Assembly: GCA_023700805.1 (NCBI GenBank)
Contig: JAMPYF010000041.1
Span: forward strand, 1 to 37,163
DNA from: Sulfuritalea sp.
GTDB taxonomy: Bacteria > Pseudomonadota > Gammaproteobacteria > Burkholderiales > Rhodocyclaceae
Direction: 5' to 3'
Length of the DNA: 37,163 nucleotides
Shown here in pieces: positions 8,228 through 16,365 of this stretch (position 1 is its first letter; each line of letters starts with the position of its first letter). The notes under the pieces were generated by a model that did not search any database, was not told the origin of the DNA, and saw nothing but the letters and a program-made list of their open reading frames with translations. The translations under genes and the position numbers were made by a program.

Positions 8228-9165
8228 TATTGAATAAAGTGATCGAAGCCGCGCCTGGCGGGCGTGATGTCGCTGCCGTCGGTGTCGTGGAGGACGAGTT
8301 CGCCGGGCGCACCGGCGACGATCTCGCCGATCCGGGTCAGCGGCAGTTCGAGCTTGCCAGCCAGTTCCGCGACTCGCTCATCGGACCCGGGCGGCACGGT
8401 GAACAGCAATTCGTAGTCGTCGCCGCCGGCAAGCCAGCAGTCGCGTTCCAGGCCGGCTGCGGGCAGGTTCGGAATCTGCAGCCGCGCGGCGCGCGCCGAC
8501 TGCTCGAGGATATGCCCAAGATCGGCCAGCAGGCCGTCCGATACGTCGATCGCCGCCGTTGCCAGGCCGCGCAGCGCTAGCCCGAGTGCGACCCGCGGCT
8601 GCGGGCGGTGCAATGCGGCGAGGCAGTCCGCAAGCCTTGGCCCGCTCAGCGTGGTACGTCCCTGCAGATGGGCCAGGCCCAGCGCGGCACGTCCGGGCCG
8701 GCCGGAAACCCAGATCGAATCGCCGGCCTTGGCACCGCTGCGGCGCAAGGCCTGTCCGGAGGGGGCTTCGCCAAGTATCGTGACGCAGAAGGCGCGCGGC
8801 CCGCGCGTGGTGTCGCCGCCGACCAGGTCGATGCCGTAGCCCTGGGCGCAGGCGAAAAAGCCGCGCGCGAAGGCCTCGATCCATTCAGGAGTTGGCGCTG
8901 GCAACACGGCGGCGAGCAACGCCCAGCGTGGTTGCGCGCCCATTGCGGCAAGGTCCGAGACATTCACGGCAAGGCATTTCCAGCCCAGCGCTTCGGCATC
9001 GGTGTCGGCCAGGAAATGCGTGCCTTCGACCAGCAGGTCGGTGGAGACGACAAGTTCCTGGCCCGGGGTCGGCGCGATCAGCGCGCCATCGTCGCCCACG
9101 CCGAGCACCGCGTGAGCGGCGCGGCGCGTGAAATAGCGCGCAATCAGCTCGAATTCCGAGGGCAC
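8227..9165 (-). CDS. thiL: thiamine-monophosphate kinase
   Basis: ThiL phosphorylates thiamine monophosphate to thiamine diphosphate, the active cofactor. The 312-residue length is typical. It begins with SEFELIARYF and shows the ATP/Mg motifs GVGDDGALI, VSTDLLVEGTHF, NVSDLAAMGAQP, VGGDTTRGP, IDVSDGLLADLGHI and GGDDYELLFTVP of the AIR-synthase superfamily. It lies 13 bases after nusB and overlaps pgpA by one base, the widespread nusB-thiL-pgpA order. The segment VLPAPTPEW is encoded across a copy of the 22-bp dispersed motif. Confidence 0.96.
   Translation of the reverse strand: MPSEFELIARYFTRRAAHAVLGVGDDGALIAPTPGQELVVSTDLLVEGTHFLADTDAEALGWKCLAVNVSDLAAMGAQPRWALLAAVLPAPTPEWIEAFARGFFACAQGYGIDLVGGDTTRGPRAFCVTILGEAPSGQALRRSGAKAGDSIWVSGRPGRAALGLAHLQGRTTLSGPRLADCLAALHRPQPRVALGLALRGLATAAIDVSDGLLADLGHILEQSARAARLQIPNLPAAGLERDCWLAGGDDYELLFTVPPGSDERVAELAGKLELPLTRIGEIVAGAPGELVLHDTDGSDITPARRGFDHFIQ
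8890..8911 (+). repeat. 22-bp dispersed motif, copy 2 (inside thiL)
   Basis: AGTTGGCGCTGG followed by CAACACGGCG. It is antisense to thiL, where it is read as AAVLPAPT. Confidence 0.85.
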
Positions 9166-9178
9166 GGCCTGGGCGCGC

Positions 9179-9721
9179 TCAGGGTTTGCGGATCTCGGCG
9201 GCCCTGAGGTCGGCGGCGAGTTTGTCCAGCACGCCGTTCACGAACTTGTGGCCGTCGGTGCCGCCGAAGGTTTTCGCCAGTTCGATGGCTTCGTTGATGA
9301 TCACGCGGTAGGGCGTTTCGGGGTGGAGCTTGAGTTCGCAGGCGCCCAGCAGCAGGATGCAGCGCTCGATGGGCGAAACTTCCTCCCAGGGCCGGTCGAT
9401 GTGCGGTGCGAGATCCTGCTTGAGAGCCTCGGCATGTTGCCGCGCTTCGGTCAGCAGCCTCGCGTAGAGTGCATTGTCGGCCTTGTCGAAACCGGCCACG
9501 CCTTCCGCCTGAACCTGAATTGCCGCCTCGTCCTGGCCGCCCACCTGCCACTGGTAGAGGCCCTGGATGACGAACTCGCGGGCACGCCGCCGCGGGTTCG
9601 ACGACCTGCCCCCCTTCCCCCGTCCCGAGGACGGGGCTGACGCCCGTTCGCGGGCTGCGCCCGCTCCATGAGAGTCGTGTATCGCCTTGGGGCGGCCCGG
9701 CGGCGATTCGCTGCTGCTCAC
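9179..9721 (-). CDS. nusB: transcription antitermination factor NusB with repeat-derived N-terminal extension
   Basis: NusB with NusE (S10) binds boxA RNA and supports rRNA antitermination. The NusB fold spans about 43-178: NPRRRAREFVIQGLYQWQ, then DKADNALYARLL, then VSPIERCILLLGACELKLHPETPYRVIINEAIELAKTFGGTDGHKFVNGVLDKL. Normal NusB starts close to the RRRAR segment. Here about 42 extra residues precede it, and residues 7-37 (PPGRPKA onward) are encoded by a member of the dispersed repeat family. The start is GTG 9721, overlapping the ribH stop as TAGTG; no ATG exists between it and the conserved domain. The extension is probably disordered and tolerated. Confidence 0.93.
   Translation of the reverse strand: MSSSESPPGRPKAIHDSHGAGAARERASAPSSGRGKGGRSSNPRRRAREFVIQGLYQWQVGGQDEAAIQVQAEGVAGFDKADNALYARLLTEARQHAEALKQDLAPHIDRPWEEVSPIERCILLLGACELKLHPETPYRVIINEAIELAKTFGGTDGHKFVNGVLDKLAADLRAAEIRKP
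9611..9704 (-). repeat. dispersed repeat element inside the 5-prime end of nusB
   Basis: The 21 bases 9684-9704 are the exact reverse complement of 30-50 in the tandem array (core CCGCCGGGCCGCCCCAAGG). At the other end lies the family hairpin, here CCCCGTCC (9618-9625) with GGACGGGG (9629-9636), next to a C-rich run. The whole element is open in the nusB frame. Confidence 0.75.
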
Positions 9722-10191
9722 TATTTGTTCGCCTTCAACAACGCTTTTGTCAAATTCGCCATTTCGATCGCGGCCTGTGCCGCTTCGGTGCCCTTTTGCA
9801 CCATGCGCACCAGCGCCTGGTCGTCGTTTTCGGTGGTCAGCACCGCGTTCGCAATTGGAATCCCGGTGTTGAGTTGCACGTCGGTGATGCCGCGCGCCGA
9901 CTCGTTGGAGACGATCTCGAAGTGATAGGTTTCGCCGCGAATCACGGCGCCCAGCGCCACCAGCGCATCGAAGCGGCCGCTCTGCGCCATGGCCTGCAGC
10001 GTCAGCGGCAGTTCCAGCGCGCCGGGCACCGTGGTGAACGTGATGTCGCTGTCGGCTACGCCGAGGCGCGTCAATTCAGCCAGGCAACCCGAGCGCAGGC
10101 CGGCGCCGACGTCTTCGTTGAAGCGGCTTTGCACCACACCAACGCGCAGCCCCTGGCCGCTCAGATTAGGTTCGAGTTCGCGAATAGTCAT
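9721..10191 (-). CDS. ribH: 6,7-dimethyl-8-ribityllumazine synthase
   Basis: RibH condenses 5-amino-6-ribitylaminouracil with dihydroxybutanone phosphate to lumazine, the penultimate riboflavin step. The 156-residue sequence has [53 protein letters not shown] with the catalytic His, and [18 protein letters not shown], all standard. ATG 10191 is preceded by AAGGGA, which is the tail of the neighbouring repeat element, so the repeat seems to supply the ribosome binding site. It is coupled to nusB (TAGTG). The ribH-nusB pair is conserved in most proteobacteria. Confidence 0.97.
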   Translation of the reverse strand: MTIRELEPNLSGQGLRVGVVQSRFNEDVGAGLRSGCLAELTRLGVADSDITFTTVPGALELPLTLQAMAQSGRFDALVALGAVIRGETYHFEIVSNESARGITDVQLNTGIPIANAVLTTENDDQALVRMVQKGTEAAQAAIEMANLTKALLKANK

Positions 10192-10196
10192 TTGTA

Positions 10197-10305
10197 TCCC
10201 TTCCCCCCAACCCCCTCCCCGGGGGAGGGGGTGACTGCGGTTCGCCGCTGTGCGGCTCCATATGGTGACTTGCGCCCCTTCGGGCGGCCGTGCGGGACGC
10301 TCATG
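10197..10305 (-). repeat. dispersed repeat element between ribBA and ribH
   Basis: Read on the minus strand it has GCACGGCCGCCCGAAGGGG, a middle part and the hairpin CCCCCTCCCC (10211-10220) paired with GGGGGAGGGG (10221-10230), then TTGGGGGGAAGGG. The order of blocks matches one unit of the 1-237 array. It just reaches the ribBA stop codon. Confidence 0.7.
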
Positions 10306-11407
10306 CCGTCTTTTCCCCCGCCGGATCGAAGTAGCCGGTGATTTCGAGGCCGAAGCCGGCCATGCTCGGCATCTTGCGCGGGCTGGCCATCAGGCGCATC
10401 TTGCCGACGCCGACTTCGCGCAGGATCTGCGCGCCGATGCCATAGATGCGCGGGTCCCAGGTGTAGGCCGGCTTTTCCGTGCGCTCGCTCTTGAGCGCCG
10501 CGAGCAAGGCGTTGCCGGTTTCCGCGCGGTGCAGCAGCACCAGCACGCCATGCCCTTCGGCGGCGATCTTGCGCAGGGCGAAGTCGACGCTGTAGGTGTG
10601 GCCGCGGCTGCCGTGGTCGAGGAAGTCCAGCACGCAGACGGCTTCGTGCACGCGCACCAGGGTTTCGTCCTCGGCCTTGATCTCGCCGCAGGACATGGCC
10701 AGATGCACGTCGCCGCAACTGCGGTCGGCGAAGGCGCGCAGGCGGAAGCGGCCTTGCGCGCATTCGACCTGCTTGTCGGCGACGCATTCGATGAGCTTTT
10801 CGGTTTCCGAGCGGTAGTGGATCAGGTCGCGGATGGTGCCGATCTTGAGGCCGTGCTCGCGCGCGAATTCGAGCAGGTCGGGCAGCCGCGCCATGGTGCC
10901 GTCGTCCTTGAGGATTTCGCAGATCACCGCGGCGGGCTGCAGGCCGGCCAGCTGGGCCAGGTCGCAACCGGCCTCGGTGTGGCCGGCGCGCACCAGCACG
11001 CCGCCGTTTTGTGCCATCAGCGGGAAGATGTGGCCGGGCTGGACGATGTCGGCCGGCGTCGCGTTCTTCGCCACGGCAACCTGCACCGTGCGCGAGCGGT
11101 CATGGGCGGAGATGCCGGTGGTGACGCCTGTCGCGGCCTCGATCGACATGGTGAAGGCGGTGCCGTGCTGGGCCTTGTTGTCGCGCACCATCAACGGCAG
11201 GTCGAGCTGGCGGCAGCGGGCTTCGGTCAGCGTCAGGCAGATCAGGCCGCGGCCATGCTTGGCCATGAAATTGATCGCCTCGGGCGTCACGTGCTCGGCG
11301 GCGAGCACCAGGTCGCCTTCGTTTTCGCGGTCTTCTTCATCGACAAGGATGACCATGCGGCCGGCGCGCATCTCGGCGACGATATCGAGAACAGGGCTGA
11401 TGCTCAT
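10301..11407 (-). CDS. ribBA: 3,4-dihydroxy-2-butanone 4-phosphate synthase with GTP cyclohydrolase II-like C-terminal domain
   Basis: In this 368-residue protein the N-terminal half (1 to about 200) is RibB, making dihydroxybutanone phosphate from ribulose 5-phosphate: [53 protein letters not shown] and [15 protein letters not shown] are intact. The C-terminal half aligns as a RibA domain only in outline ([44 protein letters not shown]). The zinc-binding Cys cluster and the EGRGIGL segment of active GTP cyclohydrolase II are missing. This matches the proteobacterial RibBX type, where a separate RibA supplies the first step. The gene sits between ribE and ribH on the same strand, with repeats on both sides. 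Confidence 0.93.
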   Translation of the reverse strand: MSISPVLDIVAEMRAGRMVILVDEEDRENEGDLVLAAEHVTPEAINFMAKHGRGLICLTLTEARCRQLDLPLMVRDNKAQHGTAFTMSIEAATGVTTGISAHDRSRTVQVAVAKNATPADIVQPGHIFPLMAQNGGVLVRAGHTEAGCDLAQLAGLQPAAVICEILKDDGTMARLPDLLEFAREHGLKIGTIRDLIHYRSETEKLIECVADKQVECAQGRFRLRAFADRSCGDVHLAMSCGEIKAEDETLVRVHEAVCVLDFLDHGSRGHTYSVDFALRKIAAEGHGVLVLLHRAETGNALLAALKSERTEKPAYTWDPRIYGIGAQILREVGVGKMRLMASPRKMPSMAGFGLEITGYFDPAGEKTA

Positions 11408-11470
11408 GACGAGGGGGTTCCCGGCAAATTAACGTAAGAAATAGCCCGTTCGGAGCGAGGGGCGACAGTC

Positions 11471-11519
11471 GAGCGAAGCGAGCCATTCAGTAGCCCCCCG
11501 CGAGGGGGGATGGGGGGGC
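11471..11519 (+). repeat. dispersed repeat element between ribE and ribBA
   Basis: GAGCGAAGCGAGCC (11471-11484) matches GAGCGCAGCGAGCC in the 1-237 array and is followed by a CCCCCC (11494-11499)/GGGGGG (11504-11509) hairpin and TGGGGGG. The remaining sequence of the 191-base ribE-ribBA gap shows nothing else recognisable. There is no FMN riboswitch. Confidence 0.6.
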
Positions 11520-11598
11520 GGGCGTTCAGTTTGCTTTTCGCGTGTTTCATCATCGGTGGATGGAGCTTGCCGTTAGGGGCGTCAAGAAGGCGCGTATT

Positions 11599-12204
11599 TT
11601 ACGCTGCGCCGGCCGTCAGCATGCGCTCGACGTAGCGCGCGATCAGGTCTATTTCGAGATTGACCCTGGCGCCCGCGTGCAGGCGCTTGAGGGTCGTCAC
11701 TTCGACGGTGTGCGGGATCAGGTTGATCGAGAAGCGGCGGCCGCCCTTGCCACCCACGCGGTTGGTGGTGAGCGAGACGCCGTCGACGGTGATCGAGCCC
11801 TTGCGTGCGATGTATTTCGCCAGGCCTTTCGGCGCCTTGATCACCAGTTCGTGCGATTCGCCGACCGGCTCGAACTTCTCCACTTCGCCGACGCCGTCGA
11901 CATGGCCCGAGACCAGGTGGCCGCCGATGAAGTCGGACAGGCGCATGGCTTTTTCCAGATTGACCTCGCTGCCCACGGTGTCGAGACCGACGGTGCAGTC
12001 GAGCGTCTCGCGCGAGACGTCGATCTGGTAGCTGTTCTTCTTCTTCGCGATCACCGTCAGGCAGACGCCGCCGTGGGCAATGGAGTCGCCGATGGCGACA
12101 TCGGCGAGCTTGAGACCGGGTGCCTCGATGGTGAGCCGCAGGCCTTTTTCCAGCGGCTGGGCATGGCTGATTTTTCCGACGGCGGCGATGATGCCAGTGA
12201 ACAT
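11599..12204 (-). CDS. ribE: riboflavin synthase, alpha chain
   Basis: RibE dismutates two lumazine molecules to riboflavin. This 201-residue protein consists of two lumazine-binding repeats, each with a gate motif: MFTGIIAAVGKI, then GVCLTVIAKKKNSYQIDVSRETL, then GGHLVSGHVDGVGEVE, then GSITVDGVSLTTNRV, then INLIPHTVEVTTLKRL. SIAHGGVCLTV replaces the more common SIAVNGVCLTV. It starts only 20 bases after dsbD, so it may be cotranscribed with cutA-dsbD, and is first of the rib genes. No FMN riboswitch is visible upstream, and ribD is not in the window. Confidence 0.96.
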   Translation of the reverse strand: MFTGIIAAVGKISHAQPLEKGLRLTIEAPGLKLADVAIGDSIAHGGVCLTVIAKKKNSYQIDVSRETLDCTVGLDTVGSEVNLEKAMRLSDFIGGHLVSGHVDGVGEVEKFEPVGESHELVIKAPKGLAKYIARKGSITVDGVSLTTNRVGGKGGRRFSINLIPHTVEVTTLKRLHAGARVNLEIDLIARYVERMLTAGAA

Positions 12205-12224
12205 GGGAACTCCGAATTAATGGC

Positions 12225-13979
12225 TTAGCGCAGGACGCGCTCGAGGGTGGGCAGAAATTTTTCCGCGGACTGGAAGCCGATGACGCGCAGATCGACCAGT
12301 TCGCGGCCGCCGGCGTCGAAGAAAATGATGCCGGGCGGGCCGAACAGGCCGAAGCGCTTGAGCAGCGCCGCATCGTCCGCACTGTTGGCGGTGACGTCGG
12401 CCTGCAGCAGCAGGAACTGCTTGAGGCGCGCGGCGACCTTGGGCTCGGCGAAGGTGAAGCGTTCCATTTCCTTGCAGCTGACGCACCAGTCGGCATAGAA
12501 GTCCAGCATCACCGGCCGGCCGGCGGCCTTCGCTGCGGCGAGCCGGGCGTCGAGCTGATCCACCGAGGCGACGCGCTCGAAAGTTGGCGCTGGCGCCTCG
12601 GCGGCGATGCCGCCGCGCAGGAAACCCAGCGGCTGCAACGGGTCGCGGGCGCCGCCCAGCACCCCCATCAGCATCGCCGCGCCGCTCAACAACAGCACCA
12701 CGCCGAGGCCCTTGCCCAGGCGTTGCCAGCCGTGGGCCTGCGCCGGCAAGGGATCCAGCGCATGCAGGTAGATCGCCGGGATCATCAGCAGCAGCGCCCA
12801 GCCGAGCATCTGCAGCCACAAGGGAATAACCGGCGAAACCAGCCACAGCGCGGTGGCCAGCATGACGACGCCGAAGAACTTCGTGACGCCCTCCATCCAG
12901 GGCCCGGATTTCGGCAGCAGCGAACGCGAAAAGGCGCCCACCAGCAGCAGCGGCGCGCCCATGCCGAGCGACATGACGAACAGTGCCGCGCCGCCCAGCG
13001 CGGCATCGCCGGTTTGCGCGATGTACAGCAAGGCCCCGGCCAGCGGCGCGGCGACGCAGGGGCCGACGATCAGGGCCGACAAGGCGCCCATCAGCGCGAT
13101 GGCGGGCAGCGAGCCGCCCTGGCGGTTGGCCGTGTTCGAGACCCGGCTTTGCAGCGCGGCGGGCAGTTGCAGCTCGTAGAAGCCGAACATGGAAAGCGAC
13201 AGCACCACGAACACCAGCGCGAAGCCGCCGAGCACCCAGGCATTCTGCAGCGCGGCCGAGAGCAGGGTGCCGGACAGGCCGGCGGCAACGCCGATCGCCG
13301 CATAAGTCACGGCCATGCCCAGCACATAGGCCAGCGAAAGCACGAAGGCGCGCAGATGCGTCACCGCATGGCCATGATTGACGATGATGCCGGACAGGAT
13401 CGGTATCATCGGGAACACGCAGGGCGTCAGCGACAGCAGCAGGCCGAAGCCGAAGAAGCTGAGCAGGATCAGGGCCAGGTTGTCGCCCTTGAACAGGCCG
13501 GCGATGCGCGAGCTTTCGTCGCCCGCGGCGGCGTCGGCCGCGGCGGAAGTTGGTGCTGGCGCCACGGCGCTGCCGGCGGCGGCCAGATCCAGCTTGGCCT
13601 CCTGGGTGATCGGCGGATAGCAGATGCCGCCGTCCCAGCAGCCCTGCGAAATGGCCTTGAGGGTCACAGTTCCGCTGGACTCGACCGGCAGCAGGATCTT
13701 CACTTCCTTGCGATAGATTTCGACCTTGCCGAATATCTCGTCGTCCTTGACCTTGCCCGGCGGCAAACTGGGGGCCCCGAGCGTGCCGCCGTCCAGCGCG
13801 AACTTGAACTTGTCGCGGTACATGTAGTACTGGTCTGTGATCTGCCAGCGGGCTTCGATGGTCTTGGCATCGATCGCGCGCGCCGAGAAACGGAAGGCTT
13901 GCTCGGGTGGCAGGGGTTCTTCGGCGTGGGCCGGGCCGGTGAAGGCGAGCAGCAGCAGGAACAACAGGCGCATCAGCAT
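12225..13979 (-). CDS. dsbD: thiol:disulfide interchange protein DsbD
   Basis: DsbD carries electrons from cytoplasmic thioredoxin across the inner membrane to periplasmic DsbC/CcmG-type partners. The 584-residue protein has a signal peptide (1-19), a periplasmic alpha domain with C114 and C120 (CWDGGIC), an eight-helix membrane domain with C187 (LTPCVFPM) and C308 (VGPCVAAP), and a C-terminal thioredoxin-like domain with WCVSC (C499, C502). All three cysteine pairs are kept. Both interdomain linkers contain an APAPT segment encoded by a copy of the 22-bp dispersed motif. The start ATGCTGATG overlaps the end of cutA, a common pairing. Confidence 0.96.
   Translation of the reverse strand: MLMRLLFLLLLAFTGPAHAEEPLPPEQAFRFSARAIDAKTIEARWQITDQYYMYRDKFKFALDGGTLGAPSLPPGKVKDDEIFGKVEIYRKEVKILLPVESSGTVTLKAISQGCWDGGICYPPITQEAKLDLAAAGSAVAPAPTSAAADAAAGDESSRIAGLFKGDNLALILLSFFGFGLLLSLTPCVFPMIPILSGIIVNHGHAVTHLRAFVLSLAYVLGMAVTYAAIGVAAGLSGTLLSAALQNAWVLGGFALVFVVLSLSMFGFYELQLPAALQSRVSNTANRQGGSLPAIALMGALSALIVGPCVAAPLAGALLYIAQTGDAALGGAALFVMSLGMGAPLLLVGAFSRSLLPKSGPWMEGVTKFFGVVMLATALWLVSPVIPLWLQMLGWALLLMIPAIYLHALDPLPAQAHGWQRLGKGLGVVLLLSGAAMLMGVLGGARDPLQPLGFLRGGIAAEAPAPTFERVASVDQLDARLAAAKAAGRPVMLDFYADWCVSCKEMERFTFAEPKVAARLKQFLLLQADVTANSADDAALLKRFGLFGPPGIIFFDAGGRELVDLRVIGFQSAEKFLPTLERVLR
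12582..12603 (+). repeat. 22-bp dispersed motif, copy 3 (inside dsbD, C-terminal linker)
   Basis: AGTTGGCGCTGG followed by CGCCTCGGCG. It is antisense to dsbD, read there as AEAPAPT between the membrane and thioredoxin-like domains. Confidence 0.85.
13548..13569 (+). repeat. 22-bp dispersed motif, copy 4 (inside dsbD, N-terminal linker)
   Basis: AGTTGGTGCTGG followed by CGCCACGGCG, one core mismatch. It is antisense to dsbD, read there as AVAPAPT between the alpha domain and the first membrane helix. Confidence 0.85.
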
Positions 13980-14341
13980 GTGGAGAGTTTTCCGTCCGGG
14001 TGTTCGTCAAGGGTTTCGCTGGCAACCCAGTTCAGATACTCGGGCAGGCCGTGCGCGATTGGGACAGCGATGATCTCGGGAAGTTCATAGGGGTGGCCGG
14101 CGCGGATCGCGGCCTCCAGCGCCGCATAGCGTTCTGCCGTGGTCTTGATCAGCAGCGGGATTTCGGGCGCGTCTTCGATCCGGCCCTGCCAGCGATACAC
14201 CGAACGGCAGGGCGCGAGTATGTTCACGCAGGCCGCCAGACGATCGGCGACCAGCGACTCCGCCATCGATTGGGCGCTGGCCTGGTCGGGCAGGTTGGTC
14301 AGGACGAGCAGGGTTTGGCCGCGGGTTTGCGCTGTTTCCAT
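13973..14341 (-). CDS. cutA: divalent cation tolerance protein CutA
   Basis: This is a 122-residue trimeric PII-like protein named from copper tolerance; its biochemical role is unclear. The core is LLVLTNLPDQASAQSMAESLVADRLAACVN, then VYRWQGRIEDAPEIPLLIKT, then HPYELPEIIAVPIAHGLPEYLNWV, where HPYELPEI is a hallmark. It is first gene of the minus-strand run and diverges from the coiled-coil gene; the 89-base gap between them should hold both promoters, though only a weak TAGAAT -10 for cutA (14352-14347) is visible. It overlaps dsbD by 7 bases. Confidence 0.95.
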   Translation of the reverse strand: METAQTRGQTLLVLTNLPDQASAQSMAESLVADRLAACVNILAPCRSVYRWQGRIEDAPEIPLLIKTTAERYAALEAAIRAGHPYELPEIIAVPIAHGLPEYLNWVASETLDEHPDGKLSTC

Positions 14342-14430
14342 TGGCCTATTCTACCTTCGGCCGGTGTCGGCTCTGGGGTAGGCTGCCTCACCCGGACGAG
14401 TCGCGGACTGTCCGGAACCCGGAGTCAAAT

Positions 14431-16176
14431 TTGAGCAAGCTGCTGACAGGATTGATGGAAGCCGAGCGCAAACGCCGGCAACTCGCTGCCAAGGGCGCAG
14501 ACCCGCACACCGCTGCGACATCGGACGAACCGGCGCCGGCGCCGGTCCACGGCGACGACGAACGCGCTCGTGCCGCCGCCGAATCGCGCCGCCTGCAATC
14601 TGCCGAAACCATTGCCGCCGCCCGGCAGCGCCAGCAGGCGGAAGAAGCGGCGGCACAGTCCGCGCGCGCTCGCGCCGCCGCCGAATCTGCCGCCGAAGCC
14701 ATAGCCGCCGAGCAAGCGCAGGCCGAACGCCGCGCCGAAGCTGCGTTGCAACAGCGCATCGAGGCGGAACAGCAGGCACTCGCCGCGGCGCAATCGAAGC
14801 AAGGCGCCGCCGCGGAGCTGGCCGCCGCTGCCGCTACGCGCACCGCAGCGGAAGAATATCTGGCACGGGCGGCCGCCGAACGCGCCGCTGCCGACCGCCT
14901 CGCCGCCGAGCGCGCGGCGGAGCAATTGCGCGCCGAGCAGGCGGCCGAAGCCGCCGCCCTGTCGCGCATGGCCGCGGAGCAGCGGGCGACGCAGGAAGTC
15001 CGGCGTCGCACTGAACAGGAAGCAGAAGCCTGCCGTGCCGCCGCCGCGCGCCTGGAAGCCGAGCGTAAGGCCGATGCGGCACAGGCCGAGCGTGCTGCGG
15101 CCGAAGCGGAGGCGACGCTGCAGCAGGCGCAGGTCGAGCGCCTCGCCGAAGCCGCCCTGCGCACGCGCATCGAGGCGGAGCAGCGGGCTTTGGCCGAGGC
15201 CCGTCCCCGGGCCGGCGCAGCGGCCGAATTGGCCGGTGCGGCGGCGGCGCGCACCAGGACCGAAGATGAACTCGCCCGGCTTGCGTCGGAACGGGCCGCA
15301 GCCGATCGCAGCGCCGCCGATCTGGCGGCCGAACAGGCGCGCGCCGAGCAAGTCGCCGAGCACGCCGCCCTGTTGCGCAGTGCCGCCGAAGCCGAGGCGA
15401 AGCTGCAGGCCGATCGCCGCCTCGAACGGGAAGCGGAGGCCGGCCGCATCGCTGCCGCACGCCTGGCCGCCGAGGGGCAGGCCGAAGCCGCCGCGCAAAC
15501 CCGCATCGAGGCCGAGCAGCGTGCCCTGGCCGAGGCGCAGCGCAGCGCGACCGCGGCTGCCGAGCTCGCCGCCGCCGCAGTTGCGCGCGCGAACAAGGAA
15601 GCAGAACTCGCACGCGTGGCTGGCGAACGCGCCGCAGCGGAGCAAAACGCAGCGGCACAGTATGCCGAAAAAATACGCGCGGAAAAGCATGCCGAAGACA
15701 CAACCTTGGCGCGCGTCGCTGCAGAACACATGGCGATTGAGGAAGCCCGTCATCGCGCCGAGCACGAAGCTGCGGCCGGGCGTGCCGCCGCCGCGCGCCT
15801 CGACGCCGAGCGCGAGGCCGAGGCGGCACTGGCGGAACGTGCCCTGGCGGAAGCCGAAGCGCGCGCCGCTGCAGCCAGCCATCGACAAGTCGCCGCAGAA
15901 CTTGCGACAACGTCGAAGCCGCCACCGCTTGTCGCGGCACAAGGCGGGGCGGACTCGGCGCGTCGGGCGCCGCGATTTGCGCTGCGCCTGCTTGCCGGCA
16001 CAGCTCTGGCCCTGGTGATCGGCATCGCCTGCGGAATATGGCTGGGCAAGGGTCCCGGCGTCGCCCAGCGACCACTTGCGCAAGAGCCGGATGTCTTGCA
16101 CCTGCGCCTCGACACCCAGCTCGGCAACCCTCCGCTGCATGAGCCTCGAGTCATCCCGCGTGATCGACAGCGCTGA
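14431..16176 (+). CDS. Ala/Glu-rich coiled-coil protein with a C-terminal membrane anchor, unrecognised
   Basis: I do not recognise a family. The TTG at 14431 is chosen as start because GGAG (14421-14424) lies 6 bases before it; an upstream ATG at 14341 has no such site. The product is 581 residues. Residues 10 to about 490 are almost entirely Ala, Glu, Arg and Gln in long-helix form with ERAAAD/AEQRALAEA-type heptads. A degenerate repeat of about 110-137 residues restarts three times at RIEAEQ (near 14757, 15166 and 15503). One transmembrane helix follows a basic stretch (about 520-539, LLAGTALALVIGIACGIW), then about 42 polar residues. By the positive-inside rule the coiled coil is cytoplasmic and the tail periplasmic. 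It precedes the tpsB-tpsA-fecR genes by 189 bases on the same strand. Confidence 0.8.
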   Translation: MSKLLTGLMEAERKRRQLAAKGADPHTAATSDEPAPAPVHGDDERARAAAESRRLQSAETIAAARQRQQAEEAAAQSARARAAAESAAEAIAAEQAQAERRAEAALQQRIEAEQQALAAAQSKQGAAAELAAAAATRTAAEEYLARAAAERAAADRLAAERAAEQLRAEQAAEAAALSRMAAEQRATQEVRRRTEQEAEACRAAAARLEAERKADAAQAERAAAEAEATLQQAQVERLAEAALRTRIEAEQRALAEARPRAGAAAELAGAAAARTRTEDELARLASERAAADRSAADLAAEQARAEQVAEHAALLRSAAEAEAKLQADRRLEREAEAGRIAAARLAAEGQAEAAAQTRIEAEQRALAEAQRSATAAAELAAAAVARANKEAELARVAGERAAAEQNAAAQYAEKIRAEKHAEDTTLARVAAEHMAIEEARHRAEHEAAAGRAAAARLDAEREAEAALAERALAEAEARAAAASHRQVAAELATTSKPPPLVAAQGGADSARRAPRFALRLLAGTALALVIGIACGIWLGKGPGVAQRPLAQEPDVLHLRLDTQLGNPPLHEPRVIPRDRQR

Positions 16177-16199
16177 CTGCGGCGGCAGAGAACACGGGT

Positions 16200-16217
16200 C
16201 ACGCCCTGGCGGGCGTG
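16200..16217 (+). terminator. hairpin after the coiled-coil gene, weak terminator candidate
   Basis: CACGCCC (16200-16206) pairs with GGGCGTG (16211-16217) around a 4-base loop, 24 bases after the stop. No T-run follows, so it may only stabilise the mRNA end. The rest of the 189-base gap before tpsB is less GC-rich and probably carries the tpsB promoter, but no convincing -35/-10 pair was found. Confidence 0.3.
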
Positions 16218-16365
16218 GCGCGCAAGCAACGCCTCGCCGTGCCCAATTCAGCGTGCAGTGCTTAAGCGGTTGCTGATAGACTGGGCTTCTGTTAGCTTTC
16301 CATGGTAGCCGGGAGCAGCTTGCGCGGTCAGAATAAATGACAATGATTTGCCTGAGGATTACCCA

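Noticed and set aside
12205..12224. Possible FMN riboswitch before the riboflavin genes
   Set aside because: Only 20 bases separate dsbD and ribE, and no RFN-element sequence is seen there or in the 191-base gap before ribBA.
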